Shown here: positions 8,567 to 19,723 of the stretch, one piece after another
Numbering within the stretch: position 1 is the stretch's first letter
Layout: each line of letters opens with the position of its first letter
Assembly: GCA_964610575.1 (NCBI GenBank)
Contig: CAZSYX010000006.1
Coordinates: forward strand, 1 to 64,000
DNA length: 64,000 bases
Source: JADJWR01 sp964610575
GTDB taxonomy: Bacteria; Pseudomonadota; Gammaproteobacteria; Burkholderiales; Burkholderiaceae_F
Direction of reading: 5' to 3'
Notes under the pieces: model-generated
Databases searched by the model: none
The model's input: only the letters and a program-made list of their open reading frames with translations
What the model was told of the DNA's origin: nothing
Program-made: the position numbers and the translations under genes

Positions 8567-9329
8567 CCTGCAGTTCCGTTTCCGCGCTGCCCATGTAGGC
8601 CTCGAGAACCTGCGGGTTCTTCGAGACGACCTCGTAAGGTCCCTCGGCGATCACCTGGCCACGCTGCAGCACGGTGATCGTGTCGGCGATCTTGGCCACC
8701 ACGTTCATGTTGTGCTCGACCATCAGGATCGTGCGATTGGTGGCGACTTTCTTGATCAGTTGCGTGACGTGATCGACGTCCTCGTGACCCATGCCCTGCG
8801 TCGGTTCGTCGAGCAGCATCAGTTCGGGCTCCATCGCCAGCGTGGTGGCGATCTCCAGCGCGCGCTTGCGTCCGTAGGGCAGCTCCACCGTGACGTAGTC
8901 GGCGAACTCGCGCAGTCCTACGGTGTCGAGCAGTTCGAGCGCGCGGTCGTTGAGCACGTCTAGCGAACGCTCCGACTGCCAGAAGCGGAAGGTGTTGCCA
9001 ACCTTCTGCTGCAGCGCAATGCGGACGTTTTCCAGCACCGTCAGGTGCGGGAAAGTCGCCGAGATCTGGAACGAGCGGATGACGCCGCGGCGGGCGATCT
9101 GCGCCGGCTTCTCAAAGGTGATGTCGTGGCCGTTGAACAGGATCGCGCCGCGGGTGGGGATCAGGAACTTGGTCAGCAGGTTGAAGCAGGTGGTCTTGCC
9201 GGCGCCGTTGGGCCCGATCAGCGCGTGGATGTGCCCGCGCTGCACGCGCAGGTTAACGTCGCTGACGGCGACGAACCCCTTGAACTCCTTGACGAGACCG
9301 CGGGTCTCGAGGATGCAGTCGGTGGCCAA
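8553..9329 (-). CDS. livG: Branched-chain amino acid-type ABC ATPase, LivG family
   Basis: A 258-residue ATPase with intact motifs: Walker A GPNGAGKTT (residues 39-47), Q-loop region, a LivG-type PYGRKRALEIATTLA in place of the usual signature, Walker B LMLLDEPTQGM and H-loop LMVEHNMNVV. It pairs with LivF. I chose TTG 9329 because a GGAG site lies five bases upstream and the residues before it show no family similarity; the open frame runs on to 9959 only because the DNA is GC-rich. It is the first gene of the importer operon. Confidence 0.9.
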   Translation of the reverse strand: MATDCILETRGLVKEFKGFVAVSDVNLRVQRGHIHALIGPNGAGKTTCFNLLTKFLIPTRGAILFNGHDITFEKPAQIARRGVIRSFQISATFPHLTVLENVRIALQQKVGNTFRFWQSERSLDVLNDRALELLDTVGLREFADYVTVELPYGRKRALEIATTLAMEPELMLLDEPTQGMGHEDVDHVTQLIKKVATNRTILMVEHNMNVVAKIADTITVLQRGQVIAEGPYEVVSKNPQVLEAYMGSAETELQGAHG

Positions 9330-9756
9330 TCTGTCTCCGGCGGCGGGACGTGGCCGGCCTGGGCCGGATCCTCCCTCTCTTGTTGCCGCGCAATTATGGG
9401 GAAAGCGGTAACAACAAGCAATTGGGCGCCAGGCTGCCGGAACGCGGGCGCCGCCGCGGCACCCCGGGAGCCGCATGTCGAGGCTCGCCGACCTGGAGGT
9501 CGCCGCCGACTTCGCGCTCCAGCCGACGCGCTGCGGCGCGGAAGTCGCCTGATCGCCTGCGTATATTTGCTTGTCTCGCGCCGTCCTTCTAAGGGGGCCT
9601 GCTGCCGGGTCACCGGCGCGTGCCGCCGACGCGCATGCGCGCCATTGACGGCCGGTGAGACCAGCCCGATTGGGCAGGCCGCCGCTGAAGGCGCAGACGG
9701 TGCTTTGTGCCTGGATCAATGGAGCCCGAACGCAGCAGGCTGGAGACCGCGGAGTG
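9330..9756. other. Intergenic region between divergent livG and glycosyltransferase genes
   Basis: These 427 bp hold no gene I can support. Both strands are open in places, but the translations are arginine/proline-rich and have no family features. A candidate liv promoter sits at 9393-9421, and an AT-rich patch (GTATATTTGC, 9561-9570) may belong to a promoter for the plus-strand glycosyltransferase, although no matching -35 element is visible. Confidence 0.6.
9393..9421 (-). promoter_or_regulatory. Candidate sigma-70 promoter for the liv importer operon
   Basis: On the minus strand TTGCTT (9421-9416) and CATAAT (9398-9393) are separated by 17 bp. The -10 matches five of six consensus bases and the -35 three of six. 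Transcription would begin about 55 bp before TTG 9329 of livG. Confidence 0.35.
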
Positions 9757-11313
9757 ATGTGGCTGAGGGAGCGGCGATTCCTTGCGCTTGGCGGCGTGCT
9801 TCTGCTTGCCGCCGTGGTGAGGTTGCAGCATGTCGACCAACCGTATGTCGACGCGTTCGCCTGGCGCGAAGCAGACACCGCGTCCATCGCGGAGGCGTTC
9901 GCCGCCGGCAACTGGAACATCTTCCTGCCCCAAGTAAGGTGGGGAGGATCGGGTCCCAATTACATCGGTGCGGAGTTCCAGCTGGTCAGCTACCTCGCGG
10001 CTCTCCTGTACCGCGTGGTCGGCGCCGAACCGTGGGTCGGCCGCGCTGTCTCCATTGCCTTTGGTATCTGGGGGGTCTTCGCCCTGTACCACCTCGTGCG
10101 GCGCGTCTGGGACCATCCACGCGCCATTGCCAGTGCCGCCGTGATGGCCGTTCTCCCAGGTGCGGTATTCATAGAGCGGTCGTTCCTGCCGGACGGCGCG
10201 ATGACTGCGCTGATGACGACGAGTCTCTGGATGCTCGTTGCCTTCGGACAAACCGAAAGGAGCAGGTATCTATGGGCAGCGGCGCTATTTGGCGTGCTTG
10301 GCTGCCTTACGAAACTCCCAGGCGGAATCCTCGTAGTGCCGGCGCTGTATGTCGTCCTGGCTCTGCTTGGTCCGAAGAGGCTGGGAGAAAGGCAACTGCG
10401 ATCGAAGCTCGTCACCGGTGCGATGGCCGTTGCCGTGCCGGTGGTGATGTATTACTTATGGGCAAGGCACATCGCCCTGAGCAATCCGCCATACCACTTC
10501 ACGGGTGAAGGCAAGTTCCTGTGGCACGGCGACGTCGCCGCCTGGGTGGAGAAGGGCTACTTCCTGCCCGACCTTTGGCGCATTGTTGCCGCCAGGGACG
10601 CGTACTGGGGCCATGGATTCGTCGCCCTGGCGGCTGCCGGGCTTCTGATGTCGCGTCGACTGAGGGGCCTGTCCGGTGCACCGTGGCTCTTTCAGTTCTG
10701 GCTGCTCGCGATGGCCATCCGCTATGTCATCGAGGCCGAGCATCTCATCGCCGACCCCTACAACTTGCACCTTTTCCATGTTCCGGTCGCAGCATTCGCT
10801 GGTCATGCGCTGGTCTCGCTGGGCACCTTGCGAGCCGCTTGGTCCTTTCCGGGCACACTTCTGGCAGGTTTGATCTTCACGGCGTCGGTCATTGAAGCCC
10901 AGTGGCAATCGCGTCACCTGTACGAAGATAGCTATCGCGAGCATCAGGTTCTCGGACGAACCCTCGCAGCGATGTCCGCGCCCCGCGATCTGGTCGTCTC
11001 GGCGGGACCGGAGCCGGTGGTGCTCTACTTCAGTCAACGCAACGGCTGGCTGTTTCCAATGACGGACGCGCTGCCGCGGTCAGACTCGTCGGGCGCACGC
11101 GGCTGGGATCATGGCGCGGTTGATCTCGCTCAGCTGCACGAACTGCGCGCTCGGGGCGCCCGCTGGCTCGCGGTACCTGGATGGAATGCATACACGGGCG
11201 CATCCGGCGAGGAATTCCTGCGTCGGACCTACCCGGCTCTGTACGAAGGCATCCTGCGTGACTTCGAGGTCGTGCATTCTTCTGACGCTGGATTGATTCT
11301 TCGCGCGCGATGA
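9757..11313 (+). CDS. Integral membrane glycosyltransferase, GT39/ArnT-like (PMT family)
   Basis: A 518-residue polytopic protein with about ten hydrophobic segments. After the first membrane helix comes YVDAFAWREADTASIAE, the first extracytoplasmic loop with the acidic pair used by GT-C enzymes such as ArnT and protein mannosyltransferases. These transfer a sugar from a polyprenyl-phosphate carrier on the periplasmic face of the membrane. ATG 9757 (or GTG 9754) follows a GGAG site. The gene uses codons rare around it (ATA, TTA, AGG), hinting at acquisition. It converges on the glycan operon and probably adds a sugar to the same or a related polymer. Confidence 0.82.
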   Translation: MWLRERRFLALGGVLLLAAVVRLQHVDQPYVDAFAWREADTASIAEAFAAGNWNIFLPQVRWGGSGPNYIGAEFQLVSYLAALLYRVVGAEPWVGRAVSIAFGIWGVFALYHLVRRVWDHPRAIASAAVMAVLPGAVFIERSFLPDGAMTALMTTSLWMLVAFGQTERSRYLWAAALFGVLGCLTKLPGGILVVPALYVVLALLGPKRLGERQLRSKLVTGAMAVAVPVVMYYLWARHIALSNPPYHFTGEGKFLWHGDVAAWVEKGYFLPDLWRIVAARDAYWGHGFVALAAAGLLMSRRLRGLSGAPWLFQFWLLAMAIRYVIEAEHLIADPYNLHLFHVPVAAFAGHALVSLGTLRAAWSFPGTLLAGLIFTASVIEAQWQSRHLYEDSYREHQVLGRTLAAMSAPRDLVVSAGPEPVVLYFSQRNGWLFPMTDALPRSDSSGARGWDHGAVDLAQLHELRARGARWLAVPGWNAYTGASGEEFLRRTYPALYEGILRDFEVVHSSDAGLILRAR

Positions 11314-11540
11314 CCAGCATGCCGCGGTGTCAGGCGCGCCAGGGCCCGCGCCTTAGCGCAGGTCTCGCGAACGGCCAGTCCCGCGCCCGAACTCCTAGTC
11401 AGAGCGCGCCAGCGCCTGATGCGCGCCGCACGTGGCGCCGAGGTGCACCTTGGCAAACGAGCAGAGCTGTTCGCTCCTCGAGCGGCCGATGCGGACCTCG
11501 CCAGCTGCAACCTGCGGTCGAGAGCCTGGACCAAGGGCAC

Positions 11541-12179
11541 CTATGCGCGCCGCTCGAACAGCGTGATCAACGCCTCGATTTCGGCGCCGTTCTTCACGCC
11601 GCGGAACACCGTGTCGTGCTGCACCACGAAGCCGGCATTGCGGAACAGATCGTGGTAGGTCCGGATGATCCAGGGGCGCAGCAGGTAGTCGTCGACTCCG
11701 CCGCAGGTGTTCGCGAGCAGCAGCCGGCCGCCAGGTCGGGCCCCTTCGTGGAGGCGATGTGCCAGCCAGGCGACGTCGAAAAAGGGATACAGCCAACCCA
11801 GGTAGCAGACGGTCTCGGCCAGCACGACGAGGTCCCAGTCGCCGTCCAGCTCGGCATCCCACTGCATGATGTTGCCGACCCGGTAGTCGATGTTAGTTGC
11901 CCTGGTGCGGGAGCGTGCGAGCGCGATGGCGGGCTCGGCGATGTCCAGTGCGACGACCGATTCGCAGCGCGTCGCCAGCCGCCGCGTGAATGCGCCGGCC
12001 GCGCAGCCGATCTCCAGCGCGCGGCCGTAGCGGCGGCCATCAGCGTTAAGCAGTGCGAGCTGGGCGTCGTACTTGGCGCGCTCAAATCCGCTTGTCTCCA
12101 GGTCCCACGTATCGCCGCAGGACCATAGCTCGTCGAAGTACTGACGGGCTCGAGCGTCGATGCTCTTCTCTTTGGTCAA
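11541..12179 (-). CDS. SAM-dependent methyltransferase, NodS-like
   Basis: A 212-residue class I methyltransferase. The SAM-binding motif LEIGCAAGAFTRRLA is close to the NodS motif LEVGCAAGAFTEKLA as I recall it, and two further blocks align: DTWDLETSGFER with the NodS DPW..F-E-R segment, and DLVVLAETVCYLG with DLIVVAEVLYYLG. NodS N-methylates the deacetylated glucosamine of Nod factors, so a sugar amine is a reasonable substrate here. The start is TTG 12179, which overlaps the upstream stop as TTGA; no better start exists. It is the last gene of the glycan operon. Function beyond methyl transfer is inference. Confidence 0.82.
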   Translation of the reverse strand: MTKEKSIDARARQYFDELWSCGDTWDLETSGFERAKYDAQLALLNADGRRYGRALEIGCAAGAFTRRLATRCESVVALDIAEPAIALARSRTRATNIDYRVGNIMQWDAELDGDWDLVVLAETVCYLGWLYPFFDVAWLAHRLHEGARPGGRLLLANTCGGVDDYLLRPWIIRTYHDLFRNAGFVVQHDTVFRGVKNGAEIEALITLFERRA

Positions 12180-13354
12180 GGCTGCACTATGTCCGCGAAA
12201 GCGGTTTGAAGCAGATCCGAGAGGACGGTTCGGGCGTCGAAGTGCTGATCGGCGATCTCTCGCGCGGCATGGCAATGCTGACGGTAGCGGGCGTCGACAG
12301 CCTCTACGCAGGCGACCGCGTCGTTGAGAGAGGTGAACGCGAGCAGGCCCTCGCCGGTGGGGAGATGGCGGCTGAAGCCCGTGTCCTGAACGATCACCGG
12401 TCGGCCGCTCGCGAGATAGCACGCGCTGCGCTCACTGAACCAGCCGCTCGCACTGCTCACGAATCCATGCTTGGCTACGCTGAACTCCGCCTTTGCACCA
12501 CGGATGTACTCCTGGTAGGTCCATGGGTCCCGCGTTACTTCGAGCGGGTTGCGGAGCCGCCATCCCGCGCCGAGCAGTCGATCGGTCGGCGCGTTGACGC
12601 CACCCATCGCCAGTTCGAATCGGCGGCCACAGCGACTGGGCAGATCAAAGACCTTCTCCATCTCCTCTGCCTTCATTCCAAAGTGCCGGCCCTTCCACTC
12701 ACGCCGCTCGTACGTATCCCACAGCATCACGGTGGTGAACAATCCATCGATCGGCCCAGGCGTGACCGGCCATGCGCGCAGCGATACAGGCTGCCGGGTA
12801 GGGTGCCAGCGGCGGCCGTCATCTGGAATAAGGCAGCCCGTTTGGCCGAAGGACTCGCCGAATGTGAAGAAGGCGTTGTGTGCCTCGGCAAGCTGATGCT
12901 TGTCGGAGTTGCTCAGGAAGTCGATCTGCGTGAACGCGGGGTCAGTGTCGATCATCACGCGCACCGGGATGTCCTGGAGCCAGGGCCGGACTGGATTGAC
13001 GCCCGAGACGTTCAGCATCACATCGGCTGAGCGGCACAAGTCGAGCGCGTGGCCGGCCGCTGGGCCGAGCCAGCATGACGCGTGCGCGTCGTGGTACGCC
13101 CAACGATCTCCGAGGCCCACTCGGTCGAAGGCCAACTGCGCGAAGCGAAGTCCGTAACCGGGGTCAGTGCCCATTATCTGCTGCGATGGGTCGTAGCACG
13201 AGGCATAGTCCTCGCTATCCTCGATGAACCATACGTCGTGACCTAGGTCGGCGAGCCCCATCGCGTACTGCAGGTGGTGCCAAGCAAGGCCGCCAAGCGG
13301 CCCGCGGACGATGTAGCCAAGCACGATGACGCGCAGACGTGACGAAGCACTCAT
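12176..13354 (-). CDS. Glycosyltransferase, GT-B type (paralogue A)
   Basis: A 392-residue protein with a GT-B layout: an N-terminal Rossmann start (LRVIVLGYIVRGPLGGLAWH) and a C-terminal donor-binding region with SGWFSERSACYLASGRPV, VQDTGFS and LPTGEGLLAF. It resembles CgeB-like and group 1 glycosyltransferases. The protein encoded at 14079-15326 is a clear paralogue, sharing near-identical C-terminal blocks. Start ATG 13354 overlaps the upstream stop by one base (TGATG); an upstream in-frame ATG lies inside the deacetylase gene. It presumably adds one sugar of the exported glycan; donor and acceptor are unknown. Confidence 0.8.
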   Translation of the reverse strand: MSASSRLRVIVLGYIVRGPLGGLAWHHLQYAMGLADLGHDVWFIEDSEDYASCYDPSQQIMGTDPGYGLRFAQLAFDRVGLGDRWAYHDAHASCWLGPAAGHALDLCRSADVMLNVSGVNPVRPWLQDIPVRVMIDTDPAFTQIDFLSNSDKHQLAEAHNAFFTFGESFGQTGCLIPDDGRRWHPTRQPVSLRAWPVTPGPIDGLFTTVMLWDTYERREWKGRHFGMKAEEMEKVFDLPSRCGRRFELAMGGVNAPTDRLLGAGWRLRNPLEVTRDPWTYQEYIRGAKAEFSVAKHGFVSSASGWFSERSACYLASGRPVIVQDTGFSRHLPTGEGLLAFTSLNDAVACVEAVDARYRQHCHAAREIADQHFDARTVLSDLLQTAFADIVQP

Positions 13355-14076
13355 CACGGCAGTCCCGGTTCCTGGTCTATCTGTGCGTAGCTGCACAGCT
13401 TGATGCCGCGGCATTCGATCAGTTCGCGGACCCGCGCATCGCATAGTGCGGCAAGTTCCAGGTTGCGCTCGAGTCGGTACGTTGTTCCTCCGAGCGCTTC
13501 GCCAGCAACGACACGGCCCGGGTGGCAGCTGAGTTCTGTGTAGCCCGGAGGCAGGGCGTCGACAAGCCGCAGCAGCAGGTCGACGCTCACGCATTCTGGA
13601 TACGGCGTACCCTTTTCGTCTTGGCCGTAGAAGTCGCCGACGTAACGTGCGCTGCCGTCACCTCGCAGCGGCAAGCGAAGTGAGCGGGCCAGCGCGGCGA
13701 CGATGCTCGCGACCGGCGCGCGCTGATGAACGTGCTGGTGCGAATCCAGGTGGTCGGGATCGCGACCCACCAGGGTACGGAACCGCTCGAGCTGGCCGCG
13801 CACCTCCGCCTCGACCGCGGTGGCGTCGTCGGGCGGCACGCGCTCGTACAGAGCGAGCCACTGGCCGTTACGAAACGCCCATTCACCCAGATCGACATGC
13901 AGGCCGAGGCCGAGAGCCGGCCGACCGCGCGCATAAGCGGCCGCAGCCTCTGCCGCCGGCTGCCGCACCATCAGGCTGGCGCTGGTGACGATGCCGTGCT
14001 CGTGCGCCTGCACGATGCCGGCGTTGACCCCTGGCGAGAGGCCGAAGTCGTCGGCGTTGACGATCAGATGGCGCAT
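13354..14076 (-). CDS. YdjC/ChbG-type carbohydrate deacetylase
   Basis: A 240-residue protein with the YdjC (ChbG) metal-site signatures: NADDFGLSPG at residues 7-16, LGLHVDLGEW, and HLDSHQHVHQ. ChbG removes an acetyl group from chitobiose, and HpnK-type relatives act in hopanoid glycolipid synthesis, so deacetylation of an N-acetylated sugar is expected. ATG 14076 starts two bases after the upstream stop, and its stop overlaps the next start. It lies between two paralogous glycosyltransferases and upstream of a NodS-like methyltransferase, a layout that suggests deacetylation followed by N-methylation. Confidence 0.88.
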   Translation of the reverse strand: MRHLIVNADDFGLSPGVNAGIVQAHEHGIVTSASLMVRQPAAEAAAAYARGRPALGLGLHVDLGEWAFRNGQWLALYERVPPDDATAVEAEVRGQLERFRTLVGRDPDHLDSHQHVHQRAPVASIVAALARSLRLPLRGDGSARYVGDFYGQDEKGTPYPECVSVDLLLRLVDALPPGYTELSCHPGRVVAGEALGGTTYRLERNLELAALCDARVRELIECRGIKLCSYAQIDQEPGLP

Positions 14077-14078
14077 GC

Positions 14079-15322
14079 TCAGAAGCCCAGGTCGGCAAGC
14101 AGCCTGGGCAGCACGACCTCCGCGCTGAACCAGTCCCGGGCGATCTGCCGGGCCGCCCGCGCGTGGCGGGCATAGTCGCCGTCGATCGCGCGGATCGCCT
14201 CGACCGCCTCCTCGGTGGTGCTGAAGGCAAACAGTCCCTCGCCCGTGGGCAGCACATCGGAGAAGCCTGTGTCCTGCGTGACCACCGGCCGCCCGGCGGC
14301 GAGGTAGCAGGCGCTGCGCTCGCTGAACCAGCCGCTGCGCGGCAGCACGTTGAACTCGCGGGCGACGGTGAACTCGCCTTTGGAAGACCGGATGTAATCG
14401 CGGTACTTCCACGGATCGAGCGACAGCGCCGGGCCGTCGGCCAGCCGCCAGCCGTTGTCGAGCAGCAGTCGGGCGTGGCGGCTGTCCAGGCTTTCCGCGC
14501 CGCGGATCTCGTTCGGGTCGACATCCGCCGGCGACGGTTCCGGCGCCGGCTGGGCGCGCGGGTCGCCGAGGTTGGTGGCCAGTTCGACGCTGCGGCCGGC
14601 CAGGCGCGGCACCTCGACGAACTTGAGGAACTCGTGGTGCTTGCTCCAGCGCAGGGGCCTGCCCTCGAACACAACGTCCTGCCCATCCTGTCGCCAGTTG
14701 CCGACGGTGGTGAAGAGGTCGCGCATCGGCGGGCTGTCGGGACCGCCTTCCCACATGTCCATGAGCACGGGCTGGCGCGTGTGCGCGCGCAGCCGCGGCA
14801 GGGGCGGCAACGGGCTGCGCGGCGTGCCGATGTTCTCGCCGTAGGTCACGACGTCCTGGTGTTCCTCGATCATCGCCGTTCGCCGCGCGTCGCCGGCGGC
14901 GTAGAGCAGCTCGTCGCCGACGGGGTCGGTGCCGAGGTACACCAGCCGCGAACAGCTCAGGAAGTCCTCCTTCAGCGAGGTGGAGCCAGAGATGTTCAGC
15001 ACGATGTCGGCAGTCTTCAGCAGCATGTCGGCCTGTCCAGCGGCGGGACCCAGCCAGCGACCGTCCGACCAGCTGCAACGGTAGGCCCATCGCTCGCCGA
15101 GTCCGAACCTTGCCGTCGTGCGCGCCAGGTGCGCGGTCGGGTAGGTGGCGTTGGCTACGCGCATGCCCTGCGTCGGGTCGTACGGCCAGGCCGACGTGGT
15201 CTCGAGGTAGTGGACATCGCAGCCGATACGTAGCAGGCCGGCGGCGATCTGCATGTGCATCCACGCCATGCCGGCATAGGGATCGGCGCCCATGGTGCCG
15301 AGAACGACCACGCGGAGGCCTT

Positions 15323-15326
<4 letters not shown>
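14079..15326 (-). CDS. Glycosyltransferase, GT-B type (paralogue B)
   Basis: A 415-residue paralogue of the protein at 12176-13354. It opens LRVVVLGTMGADPYAGMAWMH and shares WLGPAAG, LFTTVGNW, the PWKYRDYIRSSKGEF block and the C-terminal SGWFSERSACYLAAGRPVV, TQDTGFSDVLPTGEGLFAF. Conservation is strongest in the last 120 residues, the probable nucleotide-sugar pocket, and weakest in the middle, as expected for enzymes with similar donors and different acceptors. Its ATG overlaps the stop of the ABC exporter gene by four bases (ATGA). The specific linkage is unknown. Confidence 0.82.
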
Positions 15327-17124
<1,798 letters not shown>

Positions 17125-17128
<4 letters not shown>

Positions 17129-19713
17129 GCAGGGCGCTCCTGCGCTGCGGCCAAACTTGCGACGGTCGTCCGTGGTCCGTACTCAGCGGAAACGCGCTGG
17201 CACGCAGCACTCCAAGCATCGCGCGCGTGCCCCTGATCTTTCCGCGTGCGCCAGGCAAGTGTCGCGGCGGCCGCCGCCAGCGCCGCCGCCGCAGCCCAGC
17301 CGCCCGACAGTGCGGCCGCGACCGCGAGACCCGCGGCGCCCCAGGTCGCGATGCGCGCGGTTGCCGAGACATGTTCCTCGGCATGCAGCCGCACGAGTTG
17401 TTTGCCTGCCCCGTGCTCCTCGACCGCGAAGCGCGCCCGCAACGAGCCTTGCAGGCCGCCGCGCACCTCGAGATCCCAGGGATCGGTGGCGCCGCCGCGC
17501 CGAACGCCGAACCCGCCGGCACGCAGGGCCGACTCGAAGGCCTCGACCCACGCCTCGGGGGCGCGCCAAGTCTCGCTCCACACCTGCGTCGGCGCCGGCC
17601 CGCCGCTTGAAACCGCGCCGCGCCGCCGCCACGGCGTGAGCCCGTGCCGACGGCGCCCGATCAGGCGGGCCAGCGGCTGCTGCAGGTGCATGAAGAAGAC
17701 CAGCGCGCAGCGCTGCCAGCGCTCGCCGGTACCGCGCGCGGGAACTGGGAACGTCGCCCGCGCCGCTGCCAGCGCGGCCTGCGCCAGCGGCGCCGCCAGC
17801 GCCAGCAGTGCCAAGGGCGCGAAGAGGAACAGCGGCGGCCACGAGAAGCCGAGCGCGGTGAGCACGGTCAGCGCGCCGACCACGTACCACCACTCCGGCA
17901 TCAGCGGCAGCGCCAGCAGCGTAATCGGCGCCGGCGCGTACAGCGACTGGTAGGCAGCCGAGCCCCAGACGCCGCCGTAGATGCGCGAGCGGCTGGCCGG
18001 CAGCGGCAGCGTGAAGCCGCGGCCGTAGAGTTGCCCGCCCCACGACAGGTGCCCCATGGCGTTGTAGCGCTCGGGCCACTTCTCCTCCAGCAGCGCCTCG
18101 GCCTTGCCGTAGCCCTTCTGCTGGTTCCAGTACATCGCGAGTGAGTTGCGGCGGTGGTGCCAGTCCATCGCGCCCGCGTGAAAACCGATCTTTCCGCCGC
18201 GCTGCTGCAGCCGCCAGCACAGGTCGACGTCGTCGCCGGCGGCGCGATAGCGCACGTCGAAGCCGTCGATCGCGGCGAGCGCTTCGACCCGAAATGCCAT
18301 GTTGCAGCCGGGCACGTGCTCGGCTTCGATGTCGGAGACCAGCACCTGTACGGGGCCACCGGGAGCGTTGGCGACGCAGTCGGCGATCGGGCCGTCGCCC
18401 GGCGGAGCAATGTTCGGGCCGCCGACGCCGACCCAGTCGCCGGTCATGAAGCGGTAGGCGAGGTACTGCAACCAGTGCGGATCGGGATAGGCGTCGTCGT
18501 CGATGTAGGCAATGATCTCGCCGTCGGCCTCCTGCCAGCCGGTATTGCGCGCGGCCGAGAGGCCGCGGTTCTCGATGCTGATCAGCCGCACGTCTTCGTA
18601 CTCGGCGACGATCTTCGGCGTGGCATCGGTCGAGCCGTCGTTGACGACGATCACCTCGAAGTTCGGATATTCGAGGCGCTTCAGTCCCTCCATCGTGTCG
18701 CGGATCGTGCGCGAACCGTTGTAGCTGCACACCGCCACCGAGATGCGCGGCCAACGGGTGTCGGCGGGGAAGGGCACTTCGCCGAACGCCCGCCGCACCG
18801 CGGCGAGCGCCGGCTTGGGCTTGCGGTCGCGCGTCAGCAGGCCGAAGTCCCAATCGTCGATGTCCTGTCCGCCGCGGTGCCACTCGTCGGTCCAGGCGAA
18901 CGCGAATGCGCCGGCACAGCCGGCGGCAAACGCCGTGCGCACCTGCCACTCGAGGCTTTCGGCCTGCTTGTGCAGTCCGTTGCGGCGGCTGTCGAGGCCG
19001 ATCTCCGCCATCAGCAGCGGCTTCTCGCCCGCCAGGTTCTGCAGCCGCGCCAGATAGGCCTCGAGCCGGTCGCGCGCTTCCAGGTAGACGTTGAAGCAGA
19101 CCAGGTCGAGGAACGGCAGCTGAAGGTACTCGGTGGTCGGGAAGTTCACATAGGTGACCAGCGCCTCCGGATCCTCGGCCTTGGCGGCGAGGTACAGGCG
19201 CTTGAGGAAGCGCTCGACGCGCTTGCGCCGGTGCCAGCGAACGATCGAGGCGGGGATCTCGTTGCCGATCGCGTAGCACAGCACTGCCGGGTGGCCGGCG
19301 CAGCTGCGCACGCCCTCGCGCACGCGGCGCACGATGTCGTCGGCCCGGCCAGGGTCGTCGAGAAAGGCGACGTGCTGCTCCCACGGCAGGCCGACCATCA
19401 CGCGCAGGCCGTTGCGCTGGGCCATGTCGAGCAGACGGCGCGGCGGCACAGTGTAGCAGCGCACCGCGTTGATCGCATTGGCGCGCATCGCCGCGAAGTC
19501 CTGCTCGATCTGCTCGTCGTCCGGGTAGTCCTCGCCGTTGCCCAGCGGGCCGAAGGTGCCGTAGGTCACGCCGCGCACCCACAGCTTCTGCTCGCCGGCG
19601 AGCAGGAATTTGCCGCCGATGCGGGGCCGAGCGTCGAAACCGGGCTCGGCCTTCAGCACGCTGACGAGCGTGCGGGCGGCGGCCGGGGTCACTTCGGCCA
19701 GGACGGCACTCAT
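17125..19713 (-). CDS. Glycoside hydrolase (clan GH-A)-glycosyltransferase family 2 fusion protein
   Basis: An 862-residue two-enzyme protein. Residues 40-310 form a TIM-barrel hydrolase of the GH2/GH5 type, with WVRGVTYGTF, acid/base Glu152 in YAIGNEIPA and probable nucleophile Glu237 in LLMAEIGLD. Residues 322-560 are a GT2 domain with VAVCSYNGS, VVNDGSTD, the metal-binding DDD (405-407), and GDDVDLCWRLQQRGG. Hydrophobic segments at about 600-690 and near 800 would anchor it to the membrane. A polymerising or branching transferase joined to a trimming hydrolase is a plausible reading. Its stop overlaps the exporter start by four bases. Substrates are not known. Confidence 0.88.
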
Positions 19714-19723
19714 GCGGAAAACC

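Noticed and set aside
8553..9959. A much longer livG reading with 210 extra N-terminal codons
   Set aside because: The extra residues have no ABC similarity, and TTG 9329 has a proper ribosome site.
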